A stretch of DNA of 23,072 nucleotides from an uncultured Treponema sp. Lineage in GTDB: Bacteria > Spirochaetota > Spirochaetia > Treponematales > Treponemataceae. This document shows, in pieces, positions 6,511 to 12,841 of the stretch. A model generated the notes under the pieces. That model had not been told where the DNA came from. It made no database searches and worked only from the letters and a program-made list of their open reading frames with translations. The stretch's first letter is position 1, and each line of letters opens with the position of its first letter. The translations under genes were made by a program, and so were the position numbers. The stretch covers positions 1 through 23,072 of the forward strand of contig CAKUWD010000019.1 of assembly GCA_934699065.1 (NCBI GenBank). Reading direction: 5' to 3'.

Positions 6511-7435
6511 ATTTATATAATTCAGAAATCTTTACTGCCGTTTCTGCAATTTTATTTTTCAGGCGAGCGGGGCTTTGAATCTTTATTTGTGCTCCAAAAC
6601 TCAAAAGGATTTCACAAAGCCATGGAGTATCCGGTGCCGTAAAGGTGACATTAACCCATCCATTTTTCGGAGCTTTAATTTCGGAACAGATAAAAGAATC
6701 CATAAGATAAGAAAGCTTTTCCTCTGTAATTTTTGCTTTAATCTGAATGAGAGTGGCAGAATACTCTGGTAGCTGAGCAGGCTCTGCAACAGCCACGCTT
6801 CTGGTAATGCTTGCACTCTTAGAAGTCAACACAAGATTTCTCATCCTTGTGAGTTTGAAAAATCTTTCTGCCTTCCGTGTGGTACACCAGCCAAGAAGGT
6901 ACCAGGACTGACCCCGGAAAACCAGCTTCCAGGGATGAGCTGTTCTTTTTTCACTACGGCCATCACCGGTAAAATAATCAAAACTTATCTGGCGCTTTTT
7001 CAAAATTGAATCACGCAAAGTTCCAAAGAGATTCCTTACTTCAGAGCCTTCCGGACTCCAGGGGGCAAAATCTACCTCCAGCCAGTCGGTATCACTCTGA
7101 ACAAGATGAGAAAGCTTTTCTGCAGCCTTTATATTTGCATTTACAAGAGAGGCCGGATTCCCGGTCAAATTGTTTAAAGCTTTTACACTTGAAAGTATTA
7201 CCATCCTTTCTTCTTCTGAAAGAAGAGTTTTATCCAAGGCGTAATTATCGGAAATCGCAATTCCACCACCACGCCCCTTAAGCGAATAAAGGGGAACGCC
7301 GGAAACAGACAAGGCTTCTATCCAGCGGTGAATTGTGCGAACCGAAACACCAAAATGCTCGGACATTTCTTTAGCAGTTACCTGCTTTTTATCAATGAGG
7401 ATATAAACAAATTCAAAGAGCTGATCAATTTGCAT
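6509..7435 (-). CDS. WYL-domain transcriptional regulator (YafY/DeoR-like HTH)
   Basis: The protein has 308 residues. Residues about 5-60 form an N-terminal winged helix-turn-helix (VTAKEMSEHFGVSVRTIHRWIEAL, then LKGRGGGIAI). The WYL domain follows (about 140-215) with FRGQSWYLLGWC holding the name-giving W178-Y179-L180. A C-terminal WCX-type region (about 230-308) ends the protein. The family senses ligands, in some cases nucleic acids or nucleotides, through the WYL pocket. Its own promoter at 7442-7479 contains the palindrome shared with the GyrI-like and SAP/DUF6434 promoters, which suggests autoregulation and control of those neighbours. Repression is inferred from the operator lying over the -35 region. 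The -10 ends 6 nt before the ATG, so the mRNA is probably leaderless. Confidence 0.9.
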   Translation of the reverse strand: MQIDQLFEFVYILIDKKQVTAKEMSEHFGVSVRTIHRWIEALSVSGVPLYSLKGRGGGIAISDNYALDKTLLSEEERMVILSSVKALNNLTGNPASLVNANIKAAEKLSHLVQSDTDWLEVDFAPWSPEGSEVRNLFGTLRDSILKKRQISFDYFTGDGRSEKRTAHPWKLVFRGQSWYLLGWCTTRKAERFFKLTRMRNLVLTSKSASITRSVAVAEPAQLPEYSATLIQIKAKITEEKLSYLMDSFICSEIKAPKNGWVNVTFTAPDTPWLCEILLSFGAQIKIQSPARLKNKIAETAVKISELYK

Positions 7436-7441
7436 GAAAAT

Positions 7442-7479
7442 ATTATAGCATGAAAATATGACATGTGAGTGTCTTATTT
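7442..7479 (-). promoter_or_regulatory. Autoregulatory promoter and operator of the WYL gene
   Basis: AAAATATGACA (7453-7463), 6 nt, TGTCTTATTT (7470-7479) is the third copy of the palindrome, with one mismatch in the distal arm. On the minus strand it is followed by a perfect -10 TATAAT (7447-7442) preceded by TGC, an extended -10. Six nt separate the -10 from the ATG at 7435, so transcription should begin at or next to the start codon. No -35 match is seen; the operator occupies that region. Confidence 0.72.
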
Positions 7480-7492
7480 ATCAGCTTTATGA

Positions 7493-7921
7493 TTATTCAA
7501 TTTTCATGACAGAAAAATTATCTGCTGTAATCACAGTTGGAGTTACGACATTTCCCTGTTCAAGATATTCATTAAGTGTCTGAATTTTTTTCTTAAGATG
7601 ATTGAAAATCGGTTGACCAGCCAAATCATCAATAGAATAAAAAGCATTATACAAAGTACTGATATTTTCTCTTGTGATTTTACAGATAGAGTTGTCTCCC
7701 TGAATCAAAGAAAAAATATTAAAGGTATTCTGTGGCATAAAAAAAACGGCAGAAGAGTTTTTTTGATTTTCAAGACTTTTCTTGAGGGCTCGAAGCACTT
7801 CCCCCGCAGCTCCTCTCTCTTTCTCATCTTTCACCAGTGGCAAAAGCTTCTCTTCAATCAGATTCAATTCATCATAAGTATAAGCTTCTTCTTTTTGGAT
7901 AATAGAAATTTCTCTGGCCAT
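7493..7921 (-). CDS. Hypothetical protein, 142 residues
   Basis: I do not recognise this family. The start is taken at ATG 7921, preceded by GGTG with a 6 nt spacer; an upstream in-frame TTG at 7933 is less likely. The protein is soluble and helical. The N-terminal half is rich in charged residues (YTYDELNLIEEKLLPLVKDE, then EVLRALKKSLEN). A hydrophobic middle follows (AVFFMPQNTFNIFSLIQ), then a helical stretch (NHLKKKIQTLNEYLEQ) and a short tail ending NFSVMKIE. No signal peptide, cysteines of note or known catalytic motif. It begins 13 nt after the nucleoside phosphorylase stop on the same strand, so the two are probably co-transcribed, and a helper or regulatory role is possible but unproven. 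Confidence 0.6.
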   Translation of the reverse strand: MAREISIIQKEEAYTYDELNLIEEKLLPLVKDEKERGAAGEVLRALKKSLENQKNSSAVFFMPQNTFNIFSLIQGDNSICKITRENISTLYNAFYSIDDLAGQPIFNHLKKKIQTLNEYLEQGNVVTPTVITADNFSVMKIE

Positions 7922-7934
7922 TTTTTTCACCAAT

Positions 7935-8699
7935 TTAAAATTCTTTTACAAGCTCTCGGCAAAGCATTACTAAATTATAACGGATTCCCTTGCGCTTGTC
8001 CCAGGATCTTGTATCCCATTCATCCTGAGAAACATCGTCACCGCCATAAATTATTGCACCGTAGTCAAAATTGCGGAACTGCGCCATTGCTATACAACCG
8101 GCTTGTTCCATCTCAACAATTTTTGCACCTTCTGCTTTTCGTTCTTCTACAAGAGCTTTTGTCTCACGGAACATTGCATCGGTTGTCCAGGTAATTCCTG
8201 TGAGATAAGAAATTTTATGCTGCTCAAGATAGTTTGTAATTTTCTGAGTAATTTTTTTATCAGTATAGATATAGCGGGAAGGCTCAATATATTTGTAAGA
8301 AAAACCTTCATCTCGGATTGCGCCTTCTACAACTAAAAGTTCTCCCACCTTTATGCTCTTATCCAGAACACCACCACCACCGCAGAACATTACTTTAGTG
8401 GCTCCGCAGGCAGCAAAGACTTCGAGATTTTCGGCACAGGCAGGACAGCCGACATAACCCAGAGTTATCATAACATCCGGCTGACTCTTAAAGCGATAAA
8501 TATCAACTGGATTTTCTCCACCAAAGTGACGTTCCTCTTCCAGCTCCCCGCTTTCCATTAAATCCTTAATAACCTCAGGAAAGAAAGTGATAATAAGCTT
8601 ATCTGTAGAAAAGGGTTCAAGATTCCATTTGAATGGATTTACAACAGCATCTTTATCATCATCAAATTCCATAACAGGAAATTCATTTTTTGTTATCAT
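7935..8699 (-). CDS. Nucleoside phosphorylase family protein (PNP/UDP superfamily)
   Basis: The protein has 254 residues from ATG 8699, supported by AGGAGG just upstream; an in-frame start at 8720 would precede that ribosome site. The superfamily core is visible: VMITLGYVGCPACAENLEVFAACGATKVMFCGGGGVL forms the phosphate and base-binding region, and IVEMEQAG carries the M-E pair that binds the ribose. Enzymes of this group cleave the N-glycosidic bond of purine nucleosides or uridine with phosphate, for salvage. Which base is used cannot be fixed from sequence, and the N-terminal 50 residues are unlike classical DeoD or Udp, so it belongs to a less studied branch. It leads an operon with the small hypothetical gene downstream. 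Confidence 0.82.
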   Translation of the reverse strand: MITKNEFPVMEFDDDKDAVVNPFKWNLEPFSTDKLIITFFPEVIKDLMESGELEEERHFGGENPVDIYRFKSQPDVMITLGYVGCPACAENLEVFAACGATKVMFCGGGGVLDKSIKVGELLVVEGAIRDEGFSYKYIEPSRYIYTDKKITQKITNYLEQHKISYLTGITWTTDAMFRETKALVEERKAEGAKIVEMEQAGCIAMAQFRNFDYGAIIYGGDDVSQDEWDTRSWDKRKGIRYNLVMLCRELVKEF

Positions 8700-8746
8700 A
8701 CTTCCTCCTGAATCCGGCAATAGTCGCTTGTTCTTTTGATTTTCCG

Positions 8747-8775
8747 ATATTAGCAGAAAAGCCCGGCTTGGTAAA
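8747..8775 (-). promoter_or_regulatory. Candidate promoter of the nucleoside phosphorylase operon
   Basis: On the minus strand TTTACC (8775-8770), a 17 nt spacer and TAATAT (8752-8747) are seen, with TGC just before the -10. Each hexamer matches consensus at four of six bases, and the extended TGN helps. The leader to ATG 8699 would be about 40 nt and includes AGGAGG. Confidence 0.4.
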
Positions 8776-8818
8776 TAATTTCACACCAAAGCAGAAAGAA
8801 ATGCTGGCAATTCTTGCC

Positions 8819-8846
8819 TTGCAAGAAGCTCAAAAGATGATACAAT
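8819..8846 (+). promoter_or_regulatory. Candidate promoter of the small membrane protein gene
   Basis: TTGCAA (8819-8824), a 16 nt spacer and TACAAT (8841-8846, five of six) lie about 70 nt before the start at 8915. The stretch 8700-8914 holds this and the divergent phosphorylase promoter, and no further gene is seen there. Confidence 0.4.
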
Positions 8847-8914
8847 AGCAATAGCCCACTGAGGCCCTTTGAGGAATCTTCAGAAAATTCTTCAGCTCGT
8901 CTGGTGACCTTTAT

Positions 8915-9238
8915 ATGGGCCTTAAAGATATATGGGGTGTTTTGATTATTGGAATTGTTTCCGGACTTGCTTTTGGAATTTTCCTCGTCAAAAAGAATAT
9001 GACTAACAGGCAGCTTACCCTATGTGAAATCCTATATTTTTTGATTCTGAATTCTGTTTTCATTTTTATAGGCTTAAATCTCGGCTGGTTCCAGAAAGAC
9101 CTGAAATCACTTGCTGTTATGGAGATAATGTTTGTTCTGATTTTTATCATTGTAACTCTTCTGGTTTATCTTCTTGATTTCAGTGAAGCCAAAAAGATAA
9201 ACGAAAAATTACAGGCCAGAAAGAAGAAAGTTGAATAA
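8915..9238 (+). CDS. Small membrane protein, 107 residues, three predicted TM segments
   Basis: I do not recognise a family. Three hydrophobic stretches are clear at about 8-26 (VLIIGIVSGLAFGIFLV), 37-58 (LTLCEILYFLILNSVFIFIGL) and 68-89 (VMEIMFVLIFIIVTLLVYLL), followed by a strongly basic tail (KKINEKLQARKKK), which by the positive-inside rule should be cytoplasmic. There is no obvious cleavable signal peptide. The start has only a weak GGTGA upstream. It stands alone between divergent and convergent neighbours, so genome context does not suggest a partner. The clean hydrophobic pattern and the candidate promoter support a real gene. Confidence 0.6.
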   Translation: MGLKDIWGVLIIGIVSGLAFGIFLVKKNMTNRQLTLCEILYFLILNSVFIFIGLNLGWFQKDLKSLAVMEIMFVLIFIIVTLLVYLLDFSEAKKINEKLQARKKKVE

Positions 9239-9243
9239 AGGAC

Positions 9244-10128
9244 TTAGCGTTCACTAACAAAAAGCCCAGCAATAGTGATTGCAGCTCCGAGTCCGCCAAG
9301 CAGGGTAATTTTTTCTCCGAGCACGATAAAAGCAAAGATGATTGTAACAACTGGAATAAGATAAAGACCGCAGCTTACTTTTACGGTACCTACAGTTTTG
9401 CAGGCCTTGTTCCAGGCAGCGAAACAAAATCCGCTGGCAATCAATCCAAGGAAAAGAAGGTAAACATCATTCAGAGGATTTTTAAATCTTGTCACATTTT
9501 CCAGAATTCCATCCTGCTTAGTAAAAATCATAAGAGGAATCATCATTAAAACTGCAAAAAAGAAAATACGTCTTGTCGCGCAAATCTGATCGTAGTTCTT
9601 TTTGTTTATGATTGAAATTATAACTGAGTAAAAGCCCCAGCAGACTGCCGAAAAAAGTGCAAGAAAATCACCCCTAGGATTAAACTCCAGTGTTTTACTT
9701 CCATTGAGGCAGACAAGTGTAACTCCGGTAATTGAAATTACAAAGCCGACAACGAACCACAAAGAAAGATGTTTTTCCTTCAAAAAAATCTGGCTGAAAA
9801 TTGCGGTGAAAAGAGGACAGATACTAACGATAACACTTACGTTCGATGCGTTTGTGTAATTAATCGCTATGTTTTCAAAAAGCTGATAAAGTATTACCCC
9901 AGAAAATCCTGCAAGCGCAAAAAGAACATTATCGCGGACTGCTATTTTTTCAAAGCGCGGGCGAAGAATCCAGAGCCCGATATAGGCAGCAATAAATCTG
10001 TAAAAAAGAATTTCAAGCGGTGAAAAATCTTTGAGCAGATATTTTGTGCATACAAAGGTAATTCCCCAGAAAAAAACACAGGATGCTGCCAGCAAATAAC
10101 CAAAAACTTTTTTATCGCGAAAACTCAT
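9244..10128 (-). CDS. EamA/DMT superfamily transporter
   Basis: The protein has 294 residues from ATG 10128, the normal length for a ten-helix drug/metabolite transporter made of two EamA repeats. Repeat 1 opens with FGYLLAASCVFFWGITFVCTKYLL and contains the GVILYQLFENIAINYTNASNVSVIVSICPLFTAI segment; repeat 2 contains GDFLALFSAVCWGFYSVIISIIN and VSCGLYLIPVVTIIFAFIVLGEKITLLGGLGAAITIAGL. Proteins of this family export or import amino acids, nucleosides or other metabolites across the inner membrane; the substrate is not evident. A start 12 codons further upstream (TTG at 10164) is possible but less likely. The 3' end is 5 nt from the convergent small membrane gene, and no terminator is visible. 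Confidence 0.88.
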   Translation of the reverse strand: MSFRDKKVFGYLLAASCVFFWGITFVCTKYLLKDFSPLEILFYRFIAAYIGLWILRPRFEKIAVRDNVLFALAGFSGVILYQLFENIAINYTNASNVSVIVSICPLFTAIFSQIFLKEKHLSLWFVVGFVISITGVTLVCLNGSKTLEFNPRGDFLALFSAVCWGFYSVIISIINKKNYDQICATRRIFFFAVLMMIPLMIFTKQDGILENVTRFKNPLNDVYLLFLGLIASGFCFAAWNKACKTVGTVKVSCGLYLIPVVTIIFAFIVLGEKITLLGGLGAAITIAGLFVSER

Positions 10129-10172
10129 AGAAGAGACTATAACACAAAAACGATGACGGGACAATTCAGAGG

Positions 10173-10201
10173 TTTACAATTGTCGAGTAAAACTCCATAA
10201 T
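10173..10201 (+). promoter_or_regulatory. Promoter of the DUF763 gene
   Basis: TTTACA (10173-10178, five of six), a 17 nt spacer and CATAAT (10196-10201, five of six) are followed by an AT-rich leader of roughly 12 nt to the ATG at 10220. No Shine-Dalgarno is present in that short leader. Confidence 0.6.
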
Positions 10202-10219
10202 AATTGTATAAATAAAACT

Positions 10220-11566
10220 ATGCCTCAATTTCGTAATAGTGGACATGCCGATTTACCTCTTCATTCTGGAACAGTTCCCCGCTGGCTTGTGGATCGCATG
10301 ATGGTTCTGGGAACACTGATAACAGAATCTCTTGTTGAAAATTTTGGTCCGGAAGAAGTGCTTGTTCGTTTAAGTGATCCGCTCTGGTTTCAATCTTTTG
10401 GTGCAGTTATGGGAATGGACTGGCACAGTTCTGGAATTACGACGAGCGTTATGTATGCATTAAAGAGAGGACTTAATCCAAGAGCTAAAGAGCTTGGTAT
10501 TTATGTTTGTGGTGGTCGCGGAAAATATTCAAGGATGACCCCGGATGAACTTCTGGAAATTGCAGGCAGAGAAGGCTTGAGCGGTGATAAACTTGTTCGT
10601 AACAGTAAACTGGTCGCAAAAGTAGATAACAACGCCGTTCAGGATGGATTCCAGCTGTATCAGCATAATTTCATTTTGACACGAAACGGAAGCTGGGCAG
10701 TTGTTCAGCAGGGAATGAATGGGTCTGAGAAAAAGGCTCGGCGTTATCACTGGTGTTCAACTAACTTACGTTCGTTTGTTGAAGAGCCTCATACCGGAGT
10801 AGTTGGAGATAATCGCGGAAAGATTCTGAATCTTACAGATTCCAAAGCCGATAAAGCCCGTTCTTCAATTCTTGAAATGAGTCGAGAAGAGCCCGAACGT
10901 ATGCTTAATGAAATTTCACAAATTGGGAAACCGGCCAGTCAGATTATTCTTATGCAGGGAGGGGAAAGTCTTCCCCTCGCGCCCACTTCGTCGGTCGCTA
11001 CCCCTTCCAGCGGGGGACACCCCCGCAACGCCCCCGAACTTCCACAGCAGCAGGAATTGTTTCCAGAGCTTTCAATACAAACAGAAGAAAAAGGACGCTC
11101 AATAGTTCTTCCATCGCACCACGAAGTATGTGAGCAGGATGTAGATCTTAAGCGTCTTGGAGGCGTGTTAGCAACAGCTTACAATAATCAACCTCAGGAT
11201 TTTGAAAGTCTTTTACTCACTCCTGGTCTTGGCCCACGTACACTGCAGTCTCTCGCTCTTGTAAGCGAAGTTATATACGGAACTCCAAGTCGTTTTACAG
11301 ACCCTGCACGTTTCAGTTTTGCACATGGTGGAAAGGACGGACACCCCTTCCCAGTTCCTCTGAAAATCTATGATGAATCAATACGTATTTTGCGTGACAG
11401 TATAGAAAAATCAAGGCTTGGATATAAAGACAAATCAGACTGTATTCGAAGACTTCATACAGCAGCCTTAAATGTAGAGCGTAATTGCGCACCTGAAGTT
11501 GATTTTGATGCGGCCATTCGTTATGAACGTGAACATTCCAAAGAATGGGATGGAAAGACAGTATAA
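10220..11566 (+). CDS. DUF763 domain protein with a repeat-derived linker insert
   Basis: The protein has 448 residues. The N-terminal conserved block (about 5-225) begins FRNSGHADLPLHSGTVPRWL and includes GMDWHSSGITTSVMYALKRGL, GIYVCGGRGKYSRMTPDEL and QLYQHNFILTRNGSWAVVQQGMN, all typical of DUF763. The C-terminal block (about 320-420) has LLLTPGLGPRTLQSLALVSEVIYG, an HhH-like segment, then DPARFSFAHGGKDGHPFPVPLKIYDESIRIL. DUF763 is widespread in archaea and thermophiles and sporadic in bacteria; its function is not established, though the HhH-like part suggests nucleic-acid contact. Residues about 247-270 (GESLPLAPTSSVAT...) are encoded by a GC-rich double hairpin unlike the rest of the gene and lie in the linker between blocks. 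The gene is convergent with TsaC, with 3 nt between stops. Confidence 0.9.
   Translation: MPQFRNSGHADLPLHSGTVPRWLVDRMMVLGTLITESLVENFGPEEVLVRLSDPLWFQSFGAVMGMDWHSSGITTSVMYALKRGLNPRAKELGIYVCGGRGKYSRMTPDELLEIAGREGLSGDKLVRNSKLVAKVDNNAVQDGFQLYQHNFILTRNGSWAVVQQGMNGSEKKARRYHWCSTNLRSFVEEPHTGVVGDNRGKILNLTDSKADKARSSILEMSREEPERMLNEISQIGKPASQIILMQGGESLPLAPTSSVATPSSGGHPRNAPELPQQQELFPELSIQTEEKGRSIVLPSHHEVCEQDVDLKRLGGVLATAYNNQPQDFESLLLTPGLGPRTLQSLALVSEVIYGTPSRFTDPARFSFAHGGKDGHPFPVPLKIYDESIRILRDSIEKSRLGYKDKSDCIRRLHTAALNVERNCAPEVDFDAAIRYEREHSKEWDGKTV
10959..11026. repeat. GC-rich double-hairpin element inserted in frame in the DUF763 gene
   Basis: Two perfect hairpins lie within 70 nt: GAGGGGAA (10959-10966), loop AGTC, TTCCCCTC (10971-10978), and GCGGGGG (11010-11016), loop ACA, CCCCCGC (11020-11026). 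The whole stretch to about 11037 is strikingly GC-rich in an AT-rich gene. Its translation, LPLAPTSSVATPSSGGHPRNAP, is low-complexity. I recall similar translated strings from dispersed repeats in treponemes, but could not check this. Confidence 0.65.
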
Positions 11567-11569
11567 ATA

Positions 11570-12178
11570 TCAGGAAACCTTAACACTGCCCTGGCGAAGA
11601 ACACGAACATTTCCATTTTCAATTGAAACCAGAGTCGAAGGCAGGGCTCCTTTTTTATCTCCGTCATCTACGATGAGGCTGGCTTCGCTGGAGAATTCTT
11701 CATTGATTGCATTAATTGTATCCAGTACCGGCTGACCGCTTCTATTAACACTGGTGCTGAAAACAGGAGCTTTACATTGTTCTATTATTTTACGAAGCCA
11801 TTCATCTCCCGGACAGCGGAAGGCCACAGTGCGGCTTTCTGGTATTGCAGTGGCTGCAAGAGGTGAATCATCTTTTATATGAACTATGATTGTGAGGGCG
11901 CCCGGCCATTTTGAAAGAAGAGATTCTGGAATAATATCGTCGGTATAAAGTCTGATATCTTCTGGTTTTGCTATAAGCTGAATAAGGGGCTTTGTTTCTG
12001 CACGGCCTTTTATTGAGCGGATTTTAGCATCTGTTTCAAAATGAGAGTCTGAGTATTTAAGGTCAACAATTCCGCTGAAGCCATAAACTGTATCTGTTGG
12101 AATTATAACTATACCACCACTTTTAATTGCTGTGGTGGTTTGTTCTATAGATGATGTATCTGCTTTTTTAATTATCAT
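11570..12178 (-). CDS. tsaC: Sua5/YciO/YrdC family protein, probable threonylcarbamoyl-AMP synthase
   Basis: The protein has 202 residues, the size of single-domain TsaC/YrdC. The family pattern is present: GGIVIIPTDTVYGFSG near the start, IRSIKGRAETKPLIQLI (the K-x-R motif that binds ATP and bicarbonate groups), LSKWPGALTIIVHIK, TVAFRCPGDEWLRKII and APVFSTSVNRSGQP. The enzyme makes threonylcarbamoyl-adenylate from threonine, bicarbonate and ATP for the universal t6A37 modification of ANN-decoding tRNAs. YciO paralogues look similar, so the symbol is tentative. The ATG is 2 nt after the stop of the phosphatase gene, with AGGGAA as ribosome site overlapping that stop region, so it is the last gene of the XPB operon. 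Confidence 0.85.
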   Translation of the reverse strand: MIIKKADTSSIEQTTTAIKSGGIVIIPTDTVYGFSGIVDLKYSDSHFETDAKIRSIKGRAETKPLIQLIAKPEDIRLYTDDIIPESLLSKWPGALTIIVHIKDDSPLAATAIPESRTVAFRCPGDEWLRKIIEQCKAPVFSTSVNRSGQPVLDTINAINEEFSSEASLIVDDGDKKGALPSTLVSIENGNVRVLRQGSVKVS

Positions 12179-12180
12179 AT

Positions 12181-12831
12181 TTATTCCCTAGACGAATCAG
12201 TCTTTGTATATGGATTGTCGTGTACTTCATCTTCAGAAGTCTTTTTCCATTTGCTTCCATCGTACTGATAAACAGCCTCTTCGCAGTTTCCTTTAAGACC
12301 GCTGCCCCAGAAATTATCAACATCATGATTGTCGAGGTAGCACATCATACCGGCAAGAAGGGCGCCGTGTGCGACAATCATAATTCGTGCATCAGGATGG
12401 CTTGTTTGATTCGGTTCAATTACTGTCTGAACAAATTTTTTTGTCCGATCGCAAACAGATTGAAAAGTTTCTCCTCCTTCAGGTGGAATATAGCGGCCTG
12501 GTTCAGTGAAGAAAAATTTTCTGGGATGATCTGTATCAATCCATTCGTCATAAGGAAGGCCTTCGAGTTTTCCAAAACTTATTTCTGTTAAAAGTGAATT
12601 TCGTATAATGGGATAAGTTTTGTGTCCACGAATAAGGCAGGCAGTTTCATATGCCCGTATAAGTGGAGAAGAATATATGCAGTCAAAATCAATCTTTTCT
12701 GCATCAAGTCTTTTTCCAAGTTCTGCGGCCAGCTTTCTGCCGTTTTCATTTAATTCAATATCCTGTGCACCCTGAAATTTCTTTTCTGCATTCCAGTCTG
12801 TAGTTCCGTGTCTTACAATATAAAGTTCCAT
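12181..12831 (-). CDS. Histidine phosphatase family protein (phosphoglycerate mutase-like)
   Basis: The protein has 216 residues. The catalytic RHG triad is at 7-9 (LYIVRHGTTDWN), with H8 as the phospho-acceptor. R59 (SSPLIRAYETA), E83 (LLTEISFGKLEG, the general acid) and H155 (MIVAHGALL) complete the active site, so the enzyme should be active. Family members dephosphorylate small phosphate esters; close relatives include CobC-type alpha-ribazole phosphatases and cofactor-dependent mutases, and no choice is possible here. A charged C-terminal tail (KKTSEDEVHDN...) is not conserved in the family. The ribosome site AAGGA, 7 nt before ATG, overlaps the stop codon of the helicase-partner gene. 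It lies between that gene and TsaC in one operon. Confidence 0.87.
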   Translation of the reverse strand: MELYIVRHGTTDWNAEKKFQGAQDIELNENGRKLAAELGKRLDAEKIDFDCIYSSPLIRAYETACLIRGHKTYPIIRNSLLTEISFGKLEGLPYDEWIDTDHPRKFFFTEPGRYIPPEGGETFQSVCDRTKKFVQTVIEPNQTSHPDARIMIVAHGALLAGMMCYLDNHDVDNFWGSGLKGNCEEAVYQYDGSKWKKTSEDEVHDNPYTKTDSSRE

Positions 12832-12841
12832 TTGATTATCC

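Noticed and set aside
6430..6642. Plus-strand frame of 70 codons starting in the REP-like hairpin
   Set aside because: Its first residues are the translation of the palindromic element and the rest is antisense to the WYL gene.
8811..8827. TTCTTGC, 3 nt, GCAAGAA hairpin between the phosphorylase and small membrane protein genes
   Set aside because: It is short, has no U-tract, and overlaps the candidate -35 box; no role can be supported.
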